Below are positions 46,648-56,121 of a DNA stretch of 64,000 nt, piece by piece. The position numbers were made by a program, and so were the translations under genes. Position 1 is the first letter of the stretch. Every line of letters begins with the position of its first letter. The notes below the pieces were generated by a model. It saw only the letters and a program-made list of their open reading frames with translations, did not search any database and had not been told where the DNA came from. This stretch comes from Pedobacter sp. AJM (GTDB lineage: Bacteria; Bacteroidota; Bacteroidia; Sphingobacteriales; Sphingobacteriaceae): positions 992,001 through 1,056,000 of the forward strand of contig NZ_NHOT01000003.1 of the NCBI RefSeq assembly GCF_002197755.1, written 5' to 3'.

Positions 46648-47922
46648 TTATCTAAAAAGCTTCATAACTTTCATATCACCATTATCCCCCTCTTCTTCCT
46701 TATTTCGTTCCAGAAGTTTCTCCTGTAATGCAGACATCTCAGTACTAACTTTCGTATCGATCACCTTCGCATAATGTTGAGTTGTTTTCAGGCTATTGTG
46801 CCCAAGCATCTGGGATACAGTCTCAATCGGAACACCATTTGAAAGTGTAATAGTGGTTGCAAAAGTGTGCCTGGCAAGATGATACGTAAGCACCTTAGTG
46901 ATGGTACAAAGATCGGCGATTTCTTTCAGGTAACCATTCATGCGTTGATTAGTGAGCACTGGCAATGCCACTTTTCTCCATCTGCATATCCGGTGATTTT
47001 TATACCTGTCAAGAATTACTTTCGCCTCATCCAACAGAGGGATGTGACAGGGTGTTTCCGTTTTCTGCCTTTTGATGAATATCCATAAATTACCGTCATC
47101 GCCTCTCGTAATCTGATCCGGGCGAAGCTGCTTCACATCTATATAGGAAAGGCCTGTGTAGCAACTGAAAATAAAAATGTCACGAACGATGTTTAATCGC
47201 TCAAGTGGAAATTCCCTGTTTTTGATCCGATCCAACTCTTCCATATTTAAAAAAGTCCTTGCCTTAGCTTTAGCAGTATTGCGATAATTTAAAAATGGAT
47301 TACCAACAATCCACCCGGCACCCAGACAATACAGCATGATTTTTTTCAGGTGAACAATATATTTCCGCGCAGACATTGCATTATTTCCTCGATCTATTCT
47401 AAGAAACAGCTCATAATCGGTGATAAATTTAAAATCCACCTTTTTGATGTTGATGTCCTGAACCTCATATTTGAGCTGAAGAAATTGTTTAACATGTCTG
47501 ATGGAACTTTGATAGGTTTGAAACGTGCTATAACTGTATCCTTTACCAATCAGTTTTTCCATATTGTCATTGTGCTTCTGATAAACTCTCAGCAGGCTAT
47601 GGTTAGACGTATTCTTTCCGGTAAGATGATCCCTCAAGACTACCGCTGTGACCTCATCTTCCTTTTCAACAAGAGTGGTATGAAACCGTCGAACTTTTGA
47701 GGCCAGCGTGTCCAGATAATCATTAAGTTCCCGGATCTCCTCGCGCAGACCAGTGCCTTTTCCTTTAAGCTCCGACCAGAAGCTGGGAATAATTTCTCTG
47801 CCAACAGAGTATTCCGAATGTTTTCCCTTCACGGTAATCCGTAAATAGATGGGCATCATCTCGCCCTTGATAAAATTTTTTGGTCTTTTCAGATAGAATA
47901 AAAGATGAAAATTGTAACTCAT
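46648..47922 (-). CDS. Tyrosine recombinase (IntDOT-like integrase)
   Basis: From ATG 47922 about 424 residues (the frame opens eight codons earlier). Arm-binding domain (NFHLLFYLKRPKNFIKGEM), then a SAM-like core-binding domain (about 105-205), then the catalytic domain: SCYTGLSYIDVKQL has Ser where the first Arg is expected, as in IntDOT; then HLARHTFAT and LGHNSLKTTQHYAKV with the Tyr nucleophile. It ends with MKVMKLFR, shared with two nearby remnants. It is 310 bases left of tRNA-Arg and may have integrated its element there or at an unseen site. Confidence 0.9.
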   Translation of the reverse strand: MSYNFHLLFYLKRPKNFIKGEMMPIYLRITVKGKHSEYSVGREIIPSFWSELKGKGTGLREEIRELNDYLDTLASKVRRFHTTLVEKEDEVTAVVLRDHLTGKNTSNHSLLRVYQKHNDNMEKLIGKGYSYSTFQTYQSSIRHVKQFLQLKYEVQDINIKKVDFKFITDYELFLRIDRGNNAMSARKYIVHLKKIMLYCLGAGWIVGNPFLNYRNTAKAKARTFLNMEELDRIKNREFPLERLNIVRDIFIFSCYTGLSYIDVKQLRPDQITRGDDGNLWIFIKRQKTETPCHIPLLDEAKVILDRYKNHRICRWRKVALPVLTNQRMNGYLKEIADLCTITKVLTYHLARHTFATTITLSNGVPIETVSQMLGHNSLKTTQHYAKVIDTKVSTEMSALQEKLLERNKEEEGDNGDMKVMKLFR

Positions 47923-48233
47923 AATGATACATTTAAAATTAAACAAATGTACATTTGAGCCAGTGAGTCATCAAGATGTTCGTCAGCCGAACTAGCTGTA
48001 AATCAATATCTTACAAAATAATGCAACACCCGAACATTTCGGAATAATTCCGGTTTGATGTTTCAATCAATCCACTGACCTACAGTGTTTTACAAAAAAT
48101 AGTCAATTTTCGACTCACTAAAATTAACCATTCAAAATGGTCGAAAACGGGTCTTAATGTGTTATAAAAACCAAAACAAAGTCTTGAAAATCAACGATTT
48201 GCGCAACAATGTTCTGGTTTGAATCTAAGGAAG

Positions 48234-48305
48234 TGGTCCCGACGAGAATCGAACTCATATCTAAAGTTTAGGAAACTTCTATTCTATCCGTTGAACTACG
48301 GGACC
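48234..48305 (-). tRNA. tRNA-Arg (CCU anticodon)
   Basis: Cloverleaf on the minus strand: acceptor GGTCCCG/CGGGACC, D-stem GTTC/GAAT, anticodon stem GAAGT/ACTTT with loop TTCCTAA (anticodon CCT), T-arm with TTCGATT. CCA is not encoded. Its 5' part is repeated at 62717-62783. Confidence 0.9.
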
Positions 48306-48307
48306 AA
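48241..48307. repeat. Left attachment-site repeat (attL) inside tRNA-Arg
   Basis: These 67 bases are identical to 62717-62783. The two copies flank 14.4 kb with an integrase at the right end, as expected of an island integrated at a tRNA gene. Here the tRNA is complete because its 3' acceptor strand lies outside the repeat. Confidence 0.85.
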
Positions 48308-48443
48308 ATTGCTGATTATTTCTAAAAATAGAAATAATCATTTGACTATCAATTAATTATAGTTAAATCTCAGCCATTGAGGCTTTGTTTATATTTTATT
48401 AATTGCTGCAAATATACCAAATTATATCAGAAGTTTATTACCA

Positions 48444-48481
48444 TTTTGCCTCATCTGATGCCTCAAATTTATGAGGCAAAA
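48444..48481. repeat. Palindrome and arm-type site near the left end of the island
   Basis: TTTTGCCTCAT (48444-48454) and ATGAGGCAAAA (48471-48481) form an 11-bp inverted repeat. Within it CTCATCTGATGCCTCAA (48450-48466) matches 62665-62681 with one mismatch, so it is a likely integrase or excisionase arm site. Confidence 0.55.
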
Positions 48482-48586
48482 TTGCGGTTGAGAATACTTT
48501 AATCATATGATTTTGACGTATTCTGATAAATTAATTTCTAAATTAACACTGAAGCAATACCTTTATAACATCATATCATTTACAGT

Positions 48587-49471
48587 ATGGATATTTACAC
48601 CAAGGAGTTTACAGGTTTAATAAGTTATAAGGTTCTTAGTAATTATCATTTTTCCGCAAAAATGACGTACGAGAATTGTTTAAAGCGCAATCAGCCTTTC
48701 GAGGTGGATTATACTCATGAAATTGATATAAAAGCAGCCAATATTGAATCAGCTAAACAGGAGTTTATCGATTTCGCAATGAGGCTTAATAATCACAGGA
48801 TTTTTTATCACTTATCTAATATTGCGTACATTATTCAAAATTGGCAAAGGCTAGAGGGAACCTTTATTGAGGAAGACTCTACACTACACAAATACACTAA
48901 GGCAAGAGTTGAGCAGCTTATTAGCGTTGTGAAGCTCAGAGATAGACCACAGGGGCTTATTCTTGAAGTTTCGCATCCTAAGAAAAAAAAGGATGAAGAG
49001 AATTATGTCAAGCTCATCGACCCAGATATACTATCTGCCGCCTTGCAAGCATCTGCCAATTTATTACTAAAGAAACTAAAGGAAGATAAAAATAATATAC
49101 CCTTTGAATTACTAGATGAACTTAAGGCAATAAGTGAACCAGATTTAGAAAAACTTAATTCCCTAGATAGCAAACTTATAAACACAACTGATAAGGCTTT
49201 CAATAGTGGTTTAGTATTTACGATTTGTGAAACCCTAAGAAAATACCTGAATGAACAAACAGAGCTTAATCCATCTGGTGTTTTCCTCACGAATGATGAG
49301 GCTAGGATAATTTATGATGTATGTATAATGTACCGTGTCATCATTCCAAATGAAGATCATATGGATTTTGATAAACTCAACTATATTAAAGCAGTACTTA
49401 GAAATGGAATAAATAAAGGATGGGAAGTTAGTAAACCAACAATTACAAGCATCTGGACTTCAGAGATATAA
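48587..49471 (+). CDS. Hypothetical protein, first gene of the island
   Basis: A 294-residue soluble protein (MDIYTKEFTGLISYKVL), largely helical with a basic centre (SHPKKKKDEENYVKL). No known motif, signal or membrane segment seen. It is first on the island after the left attachment repeat and on the same strand as most of the following genes. Confidence 0.55.
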   Translation: MDIYTKEFTGLISYKVLSNYHFSAKMTYENCLKRNQPFEVDYTHEIDIKAANIESAKQEFIDFAMRLNNHRIFYHLSNIAYIIQNWQRLEGTFIEEDSTLHKYTKARVEQLISVVKLRDRPQGLILEVSHPKKKKDEENYVKLIDPDILSAALQASANLLLKKLKEDKNNIPFELLDELKAISEPDLEKLNSLDSKLINTTDKAFNSGLVFTICETLRKYLNEQTELNPSGVFLTNDEARIIYDVCIMYRVIIPNEDHMDFDKLNYIKAVLRNGINKGWEVSKPTITSIWTSEI

Positions 49472-49569
49472 ATTTAATCTAAGATGTGTAATTGCTGTAC
49501 TCAAATCTTGAGTCTGTTAATTGTGAGTTTTGTGAAGTACAATAAAGTACAAATTAAACAAAATAACTC

Positions 49570-50094
49570 ATGAGACCATTAAATTTTAGAGCTGGTAAAT
49601 ACAATTTTAAATCCATTACTGAAGAACAATATGATGACAAAACATTCATAGTTGCGAGTGGCTTCGGACGAGGATTTCAAAGCAATTCTAATTCCCGAAC
49701 CGAAGTAAAATACAATCTTGGAAAATTTCTAGACAGCGTTACTTGTAACGAGGAAGAGAAATTGAAGATAATTGGACTCTTAATTAATGGGAACGTATTA
49801 GTCATAAACAAAATCATCGAGTTACCAGTAATTGGGCAGATCGGAAAGCGGACATTTCATTTTGATTGGGATATCGAACTCAGTCAAGAATTTCAAAACC
49901 AGATTTATGACGCAAAGTCATTTGAAGACTCATTTCTAATCGATGATAATATCCAGTATGAATCAGAACAAATAGAATTGGAAGGATACTTAACAGATGA
50001 TTCCAAAATCAGGCAAACAGAAATAGATCATTTAAACACGCTTCTTTCCATTGATGGGGATACGGACACAACTATGCTTGACGATATCTTTTGA
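49570..50094 (+). CDS. Hypothetical acidic protein
   Basis: A 174-residue protein (MRPLNFRAGKYNFKSI) with an acidic C-terminus ending MLDDIF. No family recognised. It may bind nucleic acid or a partner of the helicase that follows. A terminator lies 50 bases downstream, so it is transcribed separately from the helicase. Confidence 0.5.
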   Translation: MRPLNFRAGKYNFKSITEEQYDDKTFIVASGFGRGFQSNSNSRTEVKYNLGKFLDSVTCNEEEKLKIIGLLINGNVLVINKIIELPVIGQIGKRTFHFDWDIELSQEFQNQIYDAKSFEDSFLIDDNIQYESEQIELEGYLTDDSKIRQTEIDHLNTLLSIDGDTDTTMLDDIF

Positions 50095-50144
50095 TACTTC
50101 TGGCTATATTAGTTTATCTAAAAAACACCTTTTTTTATCACTTT

Positions 50145-50171
50145 AAAGACTTCAATCCGAAGTCTTTTTTT
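50145..50171 (+). terminator. Rho-independent terminator
   Basis: AAAGACTTC-AATCC-GAAGTCTTT (50145-50167) followed by T's; it ends the transcript of the acidic protein. Confidence 0.8.
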
Positions 50172-50290
50172 GTTTATAAACATCTTTATATCAGCGATAT
50201 AATTTTATATATAATGAACTAAATCCTATACTCAATATTCCATACCCCAAAGCTGAATCTTTGCTATATAAATTATAATTATAGCAACAG

Positions 50291-52159
50291 ATGATACAGG
50301 GAAAACACATTATAGAACCAACAGATGTATTAACAACAGGCATAAGAACTGAATACACTTTCGAAGTTGATATCGATGCAAGGTTAAGTGAAATATTTAA
50401 TTTAATCCCCAATAATTCAATAATCAATAAAGGGAGATGTGGTATTGGCGGAACTTATCTAGAAGCAGTAATAGCAGAACGTAACTCGATTATTGTCGTA
50501 CCAACGAATGCCATAATCGACAACAAATGCTTCGATGAAGATGGCATGTTACATGAAAATTATTATCCCGTTAGAGGAAAGTTTGTAAAGAAAGATTTTG
50601 CTGCGTTAAATAACTTCATGCTTAACCGGAATATTAATAAAACTATATTCTGTACACCTGAATCTTTAGGGAAAATTACTAAATGTGGCTTTCCCCTTAA
50701 TGAACTGTATACAGATTGGTTTATCTTATTTGATGAGGCGCACACTACAATCACAGATAACTTTAGAAAGAATATACTTAGTGCGTTTGATTACTTTTTT
50801 GACTTTGAAAATAAAGCATTAATTAGCGCAACACCATACAAATTTTCCAGCCCTAAGCTGGCACGTTTTGATCGCTACACCATCGGCTTTAGTGAAACTG
50901 TAAATGATATTGAAATCCATCACGCTGAAAACGTATTATCACTCTTACAGGTCTTCCTAAACGAAAATTTTAGTGGAAGGGTTCATGTTTTTTTAAATTC
51001 AGTTAATGAAATTGCAAATGCGGTAAAGATGGCCGAAATTATTGATTGCAGCATCTACTGCAAATATAGCGAGGAGAACATGGACAAGTTGGATGAATTG
51101 AGGGGGAACTTCCGTGATGTGCCCAATGATGCAACATATTCAAAATTCAATTTTTATACTTCTAAGTACTTCGAAGGATGGGACATGCATGACTCAGGTG
51201 CAACAATAATAATCGTTTCAGATACACATAATATCTCATTACAAACGGGGGTATCTAATAAATGTATACAAGCCGCGGGTCGGAACAGAGTAACCTGCGA
51301 AAGGATTATTCATCTGACGACTGATAGAAATACCTTAGAGTTTGACTCATTTGAGAAAATTGAGGAAGACCACATTAACACAGCTACCAGTTTGGTAAAC
51401 CGCTATAATGAGCATAACAATGACACCTTTGGAAACAAAGTAAGTAATAAAAGATTAAAAGAGGCACTATTAGATTATGGAAACATAGAAGAAACTACTG
51501 GGATAGCAACGTACAATGATTTCAAGGTTGACCAATTAGTTAATAGATTCATGTGCTTTCAAGAATACAATCACATAAACTACATCAAATCTGCATGGGA
51601 GAATGGCTGGTATAATGTAAAGTGCTTAAGGCACTATTATGTGCCAAATCTTGATCCAAGTATTAAAAATAAAAAGACATCCCATAAGATACAAGAAGGA
51701 GTGAAGTTTCTTGAAATGCTTGAAAAAAATACAAATGATGAACATCATAACTTCAAGATATTAGAGAAATCTCTTCCCATCGATCTCGATCCTATTAGAA
51801 AATACTATGATGAGTTAGGAGGAGAAAAGATGAGAGAATTAGGCTATGACCCTATAAAAATTAGAACAGCCTATCGGAAATCTAATAATGAGCGAGTAAA
51901 GAAATTCATAGTTCGAGATTTCTTGGAAACCATTGGCGACCGAGCAATTTACAAAGAGGAATTTGATATTATAGTGCACGATCTCTATGTTAAATATGGC
52001 GTCTTGAAACCTAATGAGTCAAAAAACATTTATGAAGTTCCAAAGGTTGCTGAAATTAAGAGGCTATTTATAAAAACTAAAACAACTAAAACAAATGGAA
52101 TAACATCTTATAAATTCAAGAAATGCCTCATTAAGCCTCAATACCAAATTTTAGATTAA
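50291..52159 (+). CDS. SF2-type (DEAH) helicase-like protein
   Basis: A 622-residue protein. The motif I region reads GRCGIGGTY: G-x-G-G-T without the usual Lys. Motif II is LFDEAHT, motif III SATPYKF, and motif VI QAAGRNR. The C-terminal third is unassigned. The missing Lys in motif I is known in some phage and mobile-element helicases but would alter ATP binding. It may initiate replication or repair of the island, or act in defence. Own transcript after the preceding terminator. Confidence 0.7.
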   Translation: MIQGKHIIEPTDVLTTGIRTEYTFEVDIDARLSEIFNLIPNNSIINKGRCGIGGTYLEAVIAERNSIIVVPTNAIIDNKCFDEDGMLHENYYPVRGKFVKKDFAALNNFMLNRNINKTIFCTPESLGKITKCGFPLNELYTDWFILFDEAHTTITDNFRKNILSAFDYFFDFENKALISATPYKFSSPKLARFDRYTIGFSETVNDIEIHHAENVLSLLQVFLNENFSGRVHVFLNSVNEIANAVKMAEIIDCSIYCKYSEENMDKLDELRGNFRDVPNDATYSKFNFYTSKYFEGWDMHDSGATIIIVSDTHNISLQTGVSNKCIQAAGRNRVTCERIIHLTTDRNTLEFDSFEKIEEDHINTATSLVNRYNEHNNDTFGNKVSNKRLKEALLDYGNIEETTGIATYNDFKVDQLVNRFMCFQEYNHINYIKSAWENGWYNVKCLRHYYVPNLDPSIKNKKTSHKIQEGVKFLEMLEKNTNDEHHNFKILEKSLPIDLDPIRKYYDELGGEKMRELGYDPIKIRTAYRKSNNERVKKFIVRDFLETIGDRAIYKEEFDIIVHDLYVKYGVLKPNESKNIYEVPKVAEIKRLFIKTKTTKTNGITSYKFKKCLIKPQYQILD

Positions 52160-52741
52160 AATCTCCTTTAATAGAAAGAACCAAAAAAAATGACCGTTTT
52201 TTAGGATAAGGATTTAAACTGGAACTCTCTGCAATTGCCAGAAAAAATCATAAATCTGTTTATCAAATATTATTAATTAACTCACGAAATCGATTGAAAA
52301 ATAAAATTTTTATATTTTCATACAGCCACATGAAATTCAAACTGTGTGTATTGAACACCCCCCCTATCTACCTCATACCCCCGTACCAATTTCTAGTGGG
52401 AGATACAAAGATTTCCAACTCTCCAACTGAAAATTCCTTTCTGTAAATTAAACAAGAAGCCTATCTGAAACCACCACTTTTAAATCAGAAATAACAAGGT
52501 TCAACTTTTTAGATTTCCATTACAGACTATTAAACCGACTCGACATTTTCCATGTAATAAGATTTAAACTATTCAAAATCGATTAATAATCTTCGACAAT
52601 CCAACTACATTAAAATCGAACCGAACACAATGCACCGCCTAAATATGGTGTATTTCTATTATATACCAATCTACAAACAAATGCTTCCAGACGGAGGCAT
52701 TTTTCATTTAATCCAAGTTTCACATTTAAAATTCTATTAAG
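52160..52741. other. Intergenic region with a leader hairpin
   Basis: About 580 AT-rich bases without a gene. ATGCTTCC-AGAC-GGAGGCAT (52681-52700) then TTTTT is a terminator-like hairpin 37 bases before the next gene, so it could attenuate it. Confidence 0.45.
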
Positions 52742-53257
52742 ATGAAAGCGCAAGCAAGAACGCAAAAGGCTAGTCAGCCGAAAACACAATTTGTTGTTAT
52801 AAATGAACAACAGGTATTGGTAAACCAAGAAGTACAGAAAGCATACAACCTCATAGTTGATGCCGCAACAGAGCAACTACGAAAGTTCGATTTAGCGAAA
52901 TACAGAACGTACGCCACTGTTGACCATGTAAAGAACGAATACAAAAGTAACATGATTTCAGAGCATCTAAATTACTTCTGGAACATCACTTTATCTAATA
53001 GTAAGGACGGAAGGTCATTTATATTTATAGACCTTGGATCTGAAGCCCTAGAACGCTTCGGCTCAGGATTAACCAATATTTTTCTTCGAAAAGCATATGA
53101 GATTACCCAATCTAATGACAACACAAGCGGAATCGAATATGCACTAAGGGTAAACTTCCGCGAAGCCAATCAGCACCATAACTTCTTTTACCGGAGAGTT
53201 GCAGAAGGAGAAAACAACTACGTGTCAATTGCTACAGTTGATAAACTAGAATCATAA
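52742..53257 (+). CDS. Hypothetical protein
   Basis: A 171-residue soluble protein (MKAQARTQKASQPKTQ...), basic at the N-terminus, with beta segments (RSFIFIDLGSEALERFG, IEYALRVNFREANQHH). No family recognised. Followed at once by its own terminator at 53264. Confidence 0.5.
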   Translation: MKAQARTQKASQPKTQFVVINEQQVLVNQEVQKAYNLIVDAATEQLRKFDLAKYRTYATVDHVKNEYKSNMISEHLNYFWNITLSNSKDGRSFIFIDLGSEALERFGSGLTNIFLRKAYEITQSNDNTSGIEYALRVNFREANQHHNFFYRRVAEGENNYVSIATVDKLES

Positions 53258-53263
53258 AAATAG

Positions 53264-53290
53264 AGCGCAGTAATGCGCTTTATTTAATTT
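53264..53290 (+). terminator. Terminator hairpin
   Basis: AGCGCA-GTAA-TGCGCT (53264-53279) followed by a T-rich stretch. Confidence 0.6.
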
Positions 53291-53389
53291 TGCTTATTAC
53301 CTTTACAGTTACCAATAAAAGGGTTTAAAGAATAATACAAAGAGTAAGTAAAATACATATTTAAGATTTAGCGTAAGCTATCAGTTCTT

Positions 53390-53535
53390 GTCTAAGAAAT
53401 CTGGAAAATTACAAAGACAACAAGAGCAGATAAGTTCACGCCTGTGCATAAAGCGCAGGTGCTGGCTTGTTTGTTGTTGTCGGGTTTTTCCAGAGCCTCT
53501 TAGACGCAGACATAGCTCAGTCCTGCGCTTTATGC
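53390..53535 (+). ncRNA. Candidate structured RNA with a pseudoknot-capable 14-bp pairing
   Basis: Three nested perfect stems: GTCTAAGA (53390-53397) with TCTTAGAC (53498-53505), CTGGAAAA (53401-53408) with TTTTCCAG (53486-53493), GACAACAA (53416-53423) with TTGTTGTC (53474-53481). In the loop, 53446-53459 (GCATAAAGCGCAGG) is exactly complementary to 53522-53535, outside the nest, so a pseudoknot can form. The loop can alternatively close on itself (CCTGTGC/GCGCAGG, 53441-53459), a possible switch. It lies 46 bases before a 61-residue membrane protein gene. The element could be an RNA, an ssDNA structure or a regulatory leader. The strand is assumed to be +. Confidence 0.55.
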
Positions 53536-53581
53536 ATAAAATAACATCGAGTTGGACTATCGATATTTAAAATTATATACT

Positions 53582-53767
53582 ATGTCTAACAAAACGCTCA
53601 CATTCCTATTCTGGTTTGTACCAACAATGATCCTTTATGCTGTTTGTTCATTTACCCAATGGAATATTATGATCAGCGAATGGTCATCTACTTGCAGAAC
53701 TGTCTTCGCAGTTCTTTCGATTGCAGCAGGAGTTTTCTCGCTATGGATTTACTCAAACCAAGAATAA
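53582..53767 (+). CDS. 61-residue membrane protein
   Basis: ATG 53582 gives 61 residues with two hydrophobic segments (LTFLFWFVPTMILYAV and TVFAVLSIAAGVFSLWIY). It is preceded by the structured element at 53390-53535, which could control it. Small size and hydrophobicity recall toxins of type I systems, but no antisense RNA was shown. Confidence 0.55.
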   Translation: MSNKTLTFLFWFVPTMILYAVCSFTQWNIMISEWSSTCRTVFAVLSIAAGVFSLWIYSNQE

Positions 53768-53897
53768 CTACACATAACTACTAATCACGCATTAATAGCC
53801 GAATACGCCTTTACGGTTTACCGTAACTATATGCTATTTACTATAAATACTTTAGATCAGCCTTGTCTTTATCAATCTCGTTTAGAATTAAATATTT

Positions 53898-54662
53898 ATG
53901 ATACCAAGATCAATTTTACTACTACTATTTTTATTTGCATTTAAAGCAAATGCGCAAACAACCATAACTATGGAAAAGAAAGGTGGAGTTTATACTGTCC
54001 CATGCACAGTAAATGGCCTTAACTTAAGATTCATATTTGATACTGGAGCAAGCGACGTATCTATATCACTTGCTGAAGCGGTATTTATGATGAAAAACAA
54101 TTATTTAAACCCCAAGGATATCTTAGGAAAAAATAGGTTTTCCACTGCTGATGGTAACATATCAGAAGGAATGACTATCGTTCTTAGAGAAGTGAGATTT
54201 GGAGGTTTAGTATTAAAAGACGTTGCAGCCTCAGTAGTAAACAATATGAATGCACCTTTACTCTTAGGTCAATCTGCTATAAGTAAGCTTGGTAAAATTC
54301 AACTGGATGGAGGCAAATTAACCATTCTTACTGGTAAAGAGGAAGATATTACAATTGAAGCGTCCGAAGAAGAAGCAGTTGAAGAAACAAGGGTGGCAGA
54401 AGTGAAGGAACCAGAAATAGATGTCACAAAAATCCCCTGTGATAAATACGTTTACTCTGCTTATTTAACAAGCACATTACCAAAGTATATGTATTTATTT
54501 AGTGAGAAAACTTATACTGACAGTGATAAGAGGGTGATGATGCTACCTGCCAAGGCTCATATGAATGTTTTAAACGAAGCCAAAGAAGATGAAACTTTTA
54601 GCTATGTCTGTTACAAAGGAGTAAAAGGATACATTAGCAAGCATCTTTTAATTAAATACTAA
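53898..54662 (+). CDS. Secreted retropepsin-like aspartic protease with SH3-like C-terminus
   Basis: A 254-residue protein with a signal peptide ending near KANAQT. Residues 25-150 are a retroviral-type aspartic protease: LRFIFDTGASDVSIS carries the catalytic D-T-G, and PLLLGQSAISKLGKIQ the second half-site region. A Glu-rich linker leads to an SH3-like end (AYLTSTLPKYMYLF... GVKGYISKHLL). It should act in the periplasm. Presence on a mobile island is unexpected. Confidence 0.75.
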   Translation: MIPRSILLLLFLFAFKANAQTTITMEKKGGVYTVPCTVNGLNLRFIFDTGASDVSISLAEAVFMMKNNYLNPKDILGKNRFSTADGNISEGMTIVLREVRFGGLVLKDVAASVVNNMNAPLLLGQSAISKLGKIQLDGGKLTILTGKEEDITIEASEEEAVEETRVAEVKEPEIDVTKIPCDKYVYSAYLTSTLPKYMYLFSEKTYTDSDKRVMMLPAKAHMNVLNEAKEDETFSYVCYKGVKGYISKHLLIKY

Positions 54663-54671
54663 TTGGAGACC

Positions 54672-54703
54672 AAAAGAGCTGCGTCGATGCGGCTCTTTTT
54701 TAT
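54672..54703 (+). terminator. Rho-independent terminator
   Basis: AAAAGAGC (54672-54679) pairs with GCTCTTTT (54692-54699), with a short inner GC pair, followed by T's. Confidence 0.75.
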
Positions 54704-54733
54704 TATACTTGAATAGAATTTAAATAATCAACA

Positions 54734-55660
54734 ATGCTCTCATCTATCTCAGAAAACAGAATCTCTAAAATAGAGTATTTTGCAGTCGCACTAATAATTA
54801 TTGGAGGATTCGTTGCAAGTATCGCAATAACGCTATTCTTATGGAATAAACCTAAATTTAACACAAGTCTCTCTATAGACAGTACTACGTTTGGTGAATT
54901 CGGCTCCTTTCTTTCAGGAACTGTTGGAGTACTCTGGTCATTAGCAAGTATCATTTATTTTGTGCTCGCATTGAAGGAACAGCGTCGAGATATTAAAACA
55001 AATCAGCACTCACTTGAATTACAAATACAAGAATTAAGGGAAGCTAGAGAAGTCTCTACTGAACAATCTGACACGTTTAAAGTGCAGCGATTCGAAAATA
55101 CATTCTTTCAGCTGTTGCAATTACATAGTAGTACAGTGAATGAACTATCGTTCAAAAGCACTCGGACAGTGACTGGAACAGATGTTTTTCACTATTGGAA
55201 AGAACTACTTGATTTAATTGCAAATGGTAATACACTTGATTCAGAGAGCGATGGTGCAGGAGGCTCCATATCATTACCAAGTCCTATATTACTGAATTAT
55301 CAAGACATAGAGGGATTTCTTGATGCACATTATAAACAAACATATTATTTACAACTTGAGAACACATTAAATCACTATTTCAGGCAACTTTATCACTTAT
55401 ATAAATACGTTCATTTATCTGATTTAATCAAGGCAGATCAGCGTAAGTTTTATGCCGGACTAATAAGGGCTAGGCTTTCTCAGAATGAACTTTATGCGAT
55501 TGCAGTTAACTCAATAATTCCTTCTTATGGCTATCCGAAGTTTGCATACCTAATAAGGAAATATAAGGTGTTGAAGAATTTTAACGATGACCTTATACCG
55601 AGTCCTTTATTTAGAGATTATATAGACCATAAAATAGCTACGGCTCAAAATCCTTTTTAG
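54734..55660 (+). CDS. Putative phage abortive infection protein (putAbiC-like)
   Basis: A 308-residue protein with two N-terminal membrane helices (IEYFAVALIIIGGFVASIA; SGTVGVLWSLASIIYF), then a coiled coil (KTNQHSLELQIQELREARE) and FKVQRFENTFFQLLQLH. This order is that of the putative AbiC family. Single gene between two hairpins. In related systems the protein stops phage growth by killing the cell; not shown for this one. Confidence 0.8.
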   Translation: MLSSISENRISKIEYFAVALIIIGGFVASIAITLFLWNKPKFNTSLSIDSTTFGEFGSFLSGTVGVLWSLASIIYFVLALKEQRRDIKTNQHSLELQIQELREAREVSTEQSDTFKVQRFENTFFQLLQLHSSTVNELSFKSTRTVTGTDVFHYWKELLDLIANGNTLDSESDGAGGSISLPSPILLNYQDIEGFLDAHYKQTYYLQLENTLNHYFRQLYHLYKYVHLSDLIKADQRKFYAGLIRARLSQNELYAIAVNSIIPSYGYPKFAYLIRKYKVLKNFNDDLIPSPLFRDYIDHKIATAQNPF

Positions 55661-55676
55661 TTTCATTCCTAAAAGC

Positions 55677-56121
55677 AATCCATTCACTCAAAAAGTGGCT
55701 TAAGTGAGGAATGGATTCCTTTAGTCATTAGATTTGTGGTTCAGCAATGGTTTTGCTTTCTTTTAAGTTTCTGCCGTTAATTTTAGTCAGTGGTGCATCG
55801 GTTAAGGTACTGCAAACCCGATTAGGAAGAAAGGAATTACGCACTGTCTAAGCTCACGAAAAACAGCACGCCATCGCTGTGCTCTGTCATGGTTTTTCTT
55901 TTGAGCAAGCGGCGTGCTTCATGAATGCTTTCTCTATCTTTATCTAGGATTTGCTTCGCTTTATCCTGGATAAATCTAGTCAGGCTCCACTTTACAGCTC
56001 ACCTGCGTAGTCGAAAATGCTGCGCTTCGCTTGTGTAAAACATAGTTCGAATCCCGTTGCTATGCAACTGCTGATTCTCACACATTTTCTCAGTTCGCAG
56101 GCGGTGAGCTTACAAAAAGTG
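55677..56121. repeat. Cluster of long hairpins in a 590-base gene-free stretch
   Basis: Between 55661 and 56251 I see four hairpins: AATCCATT/AATGGATT (55677-55717, probably the AbiC terminator), GAAAAAC/GTTTTTC enclosing AGCAC/GTGCT (55858-55898), TTTATCTAGGAT/ATCCTGGATAAA with one wobble (about 55939-55973), and a 134-base hairpin 55988-56121 whose arms CACTTT, AGCTCACC, GAAAATG pair with CATTTTC, GGTGAGCT, AAAGTG; inside it CATAG/CTATG. No credible gene there. RNA, replication origin or DNA structure cannot be told apart. Confidence 0.55.

Noticed and set aside
53390..53767. Type III toxin-antitoxin (RNA antitoxin plus nuclease)
   Set aside because: No tandem RNA repeats and the following gene encodes a hydrophobic protein, not a ToxN-like nuclease.
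56033..56064. tRNA-like T-arm (TTCGAATCC) within the hairpin cluster
   Set aside because: No acceptor, D or anticodon arms can be drawn around it.
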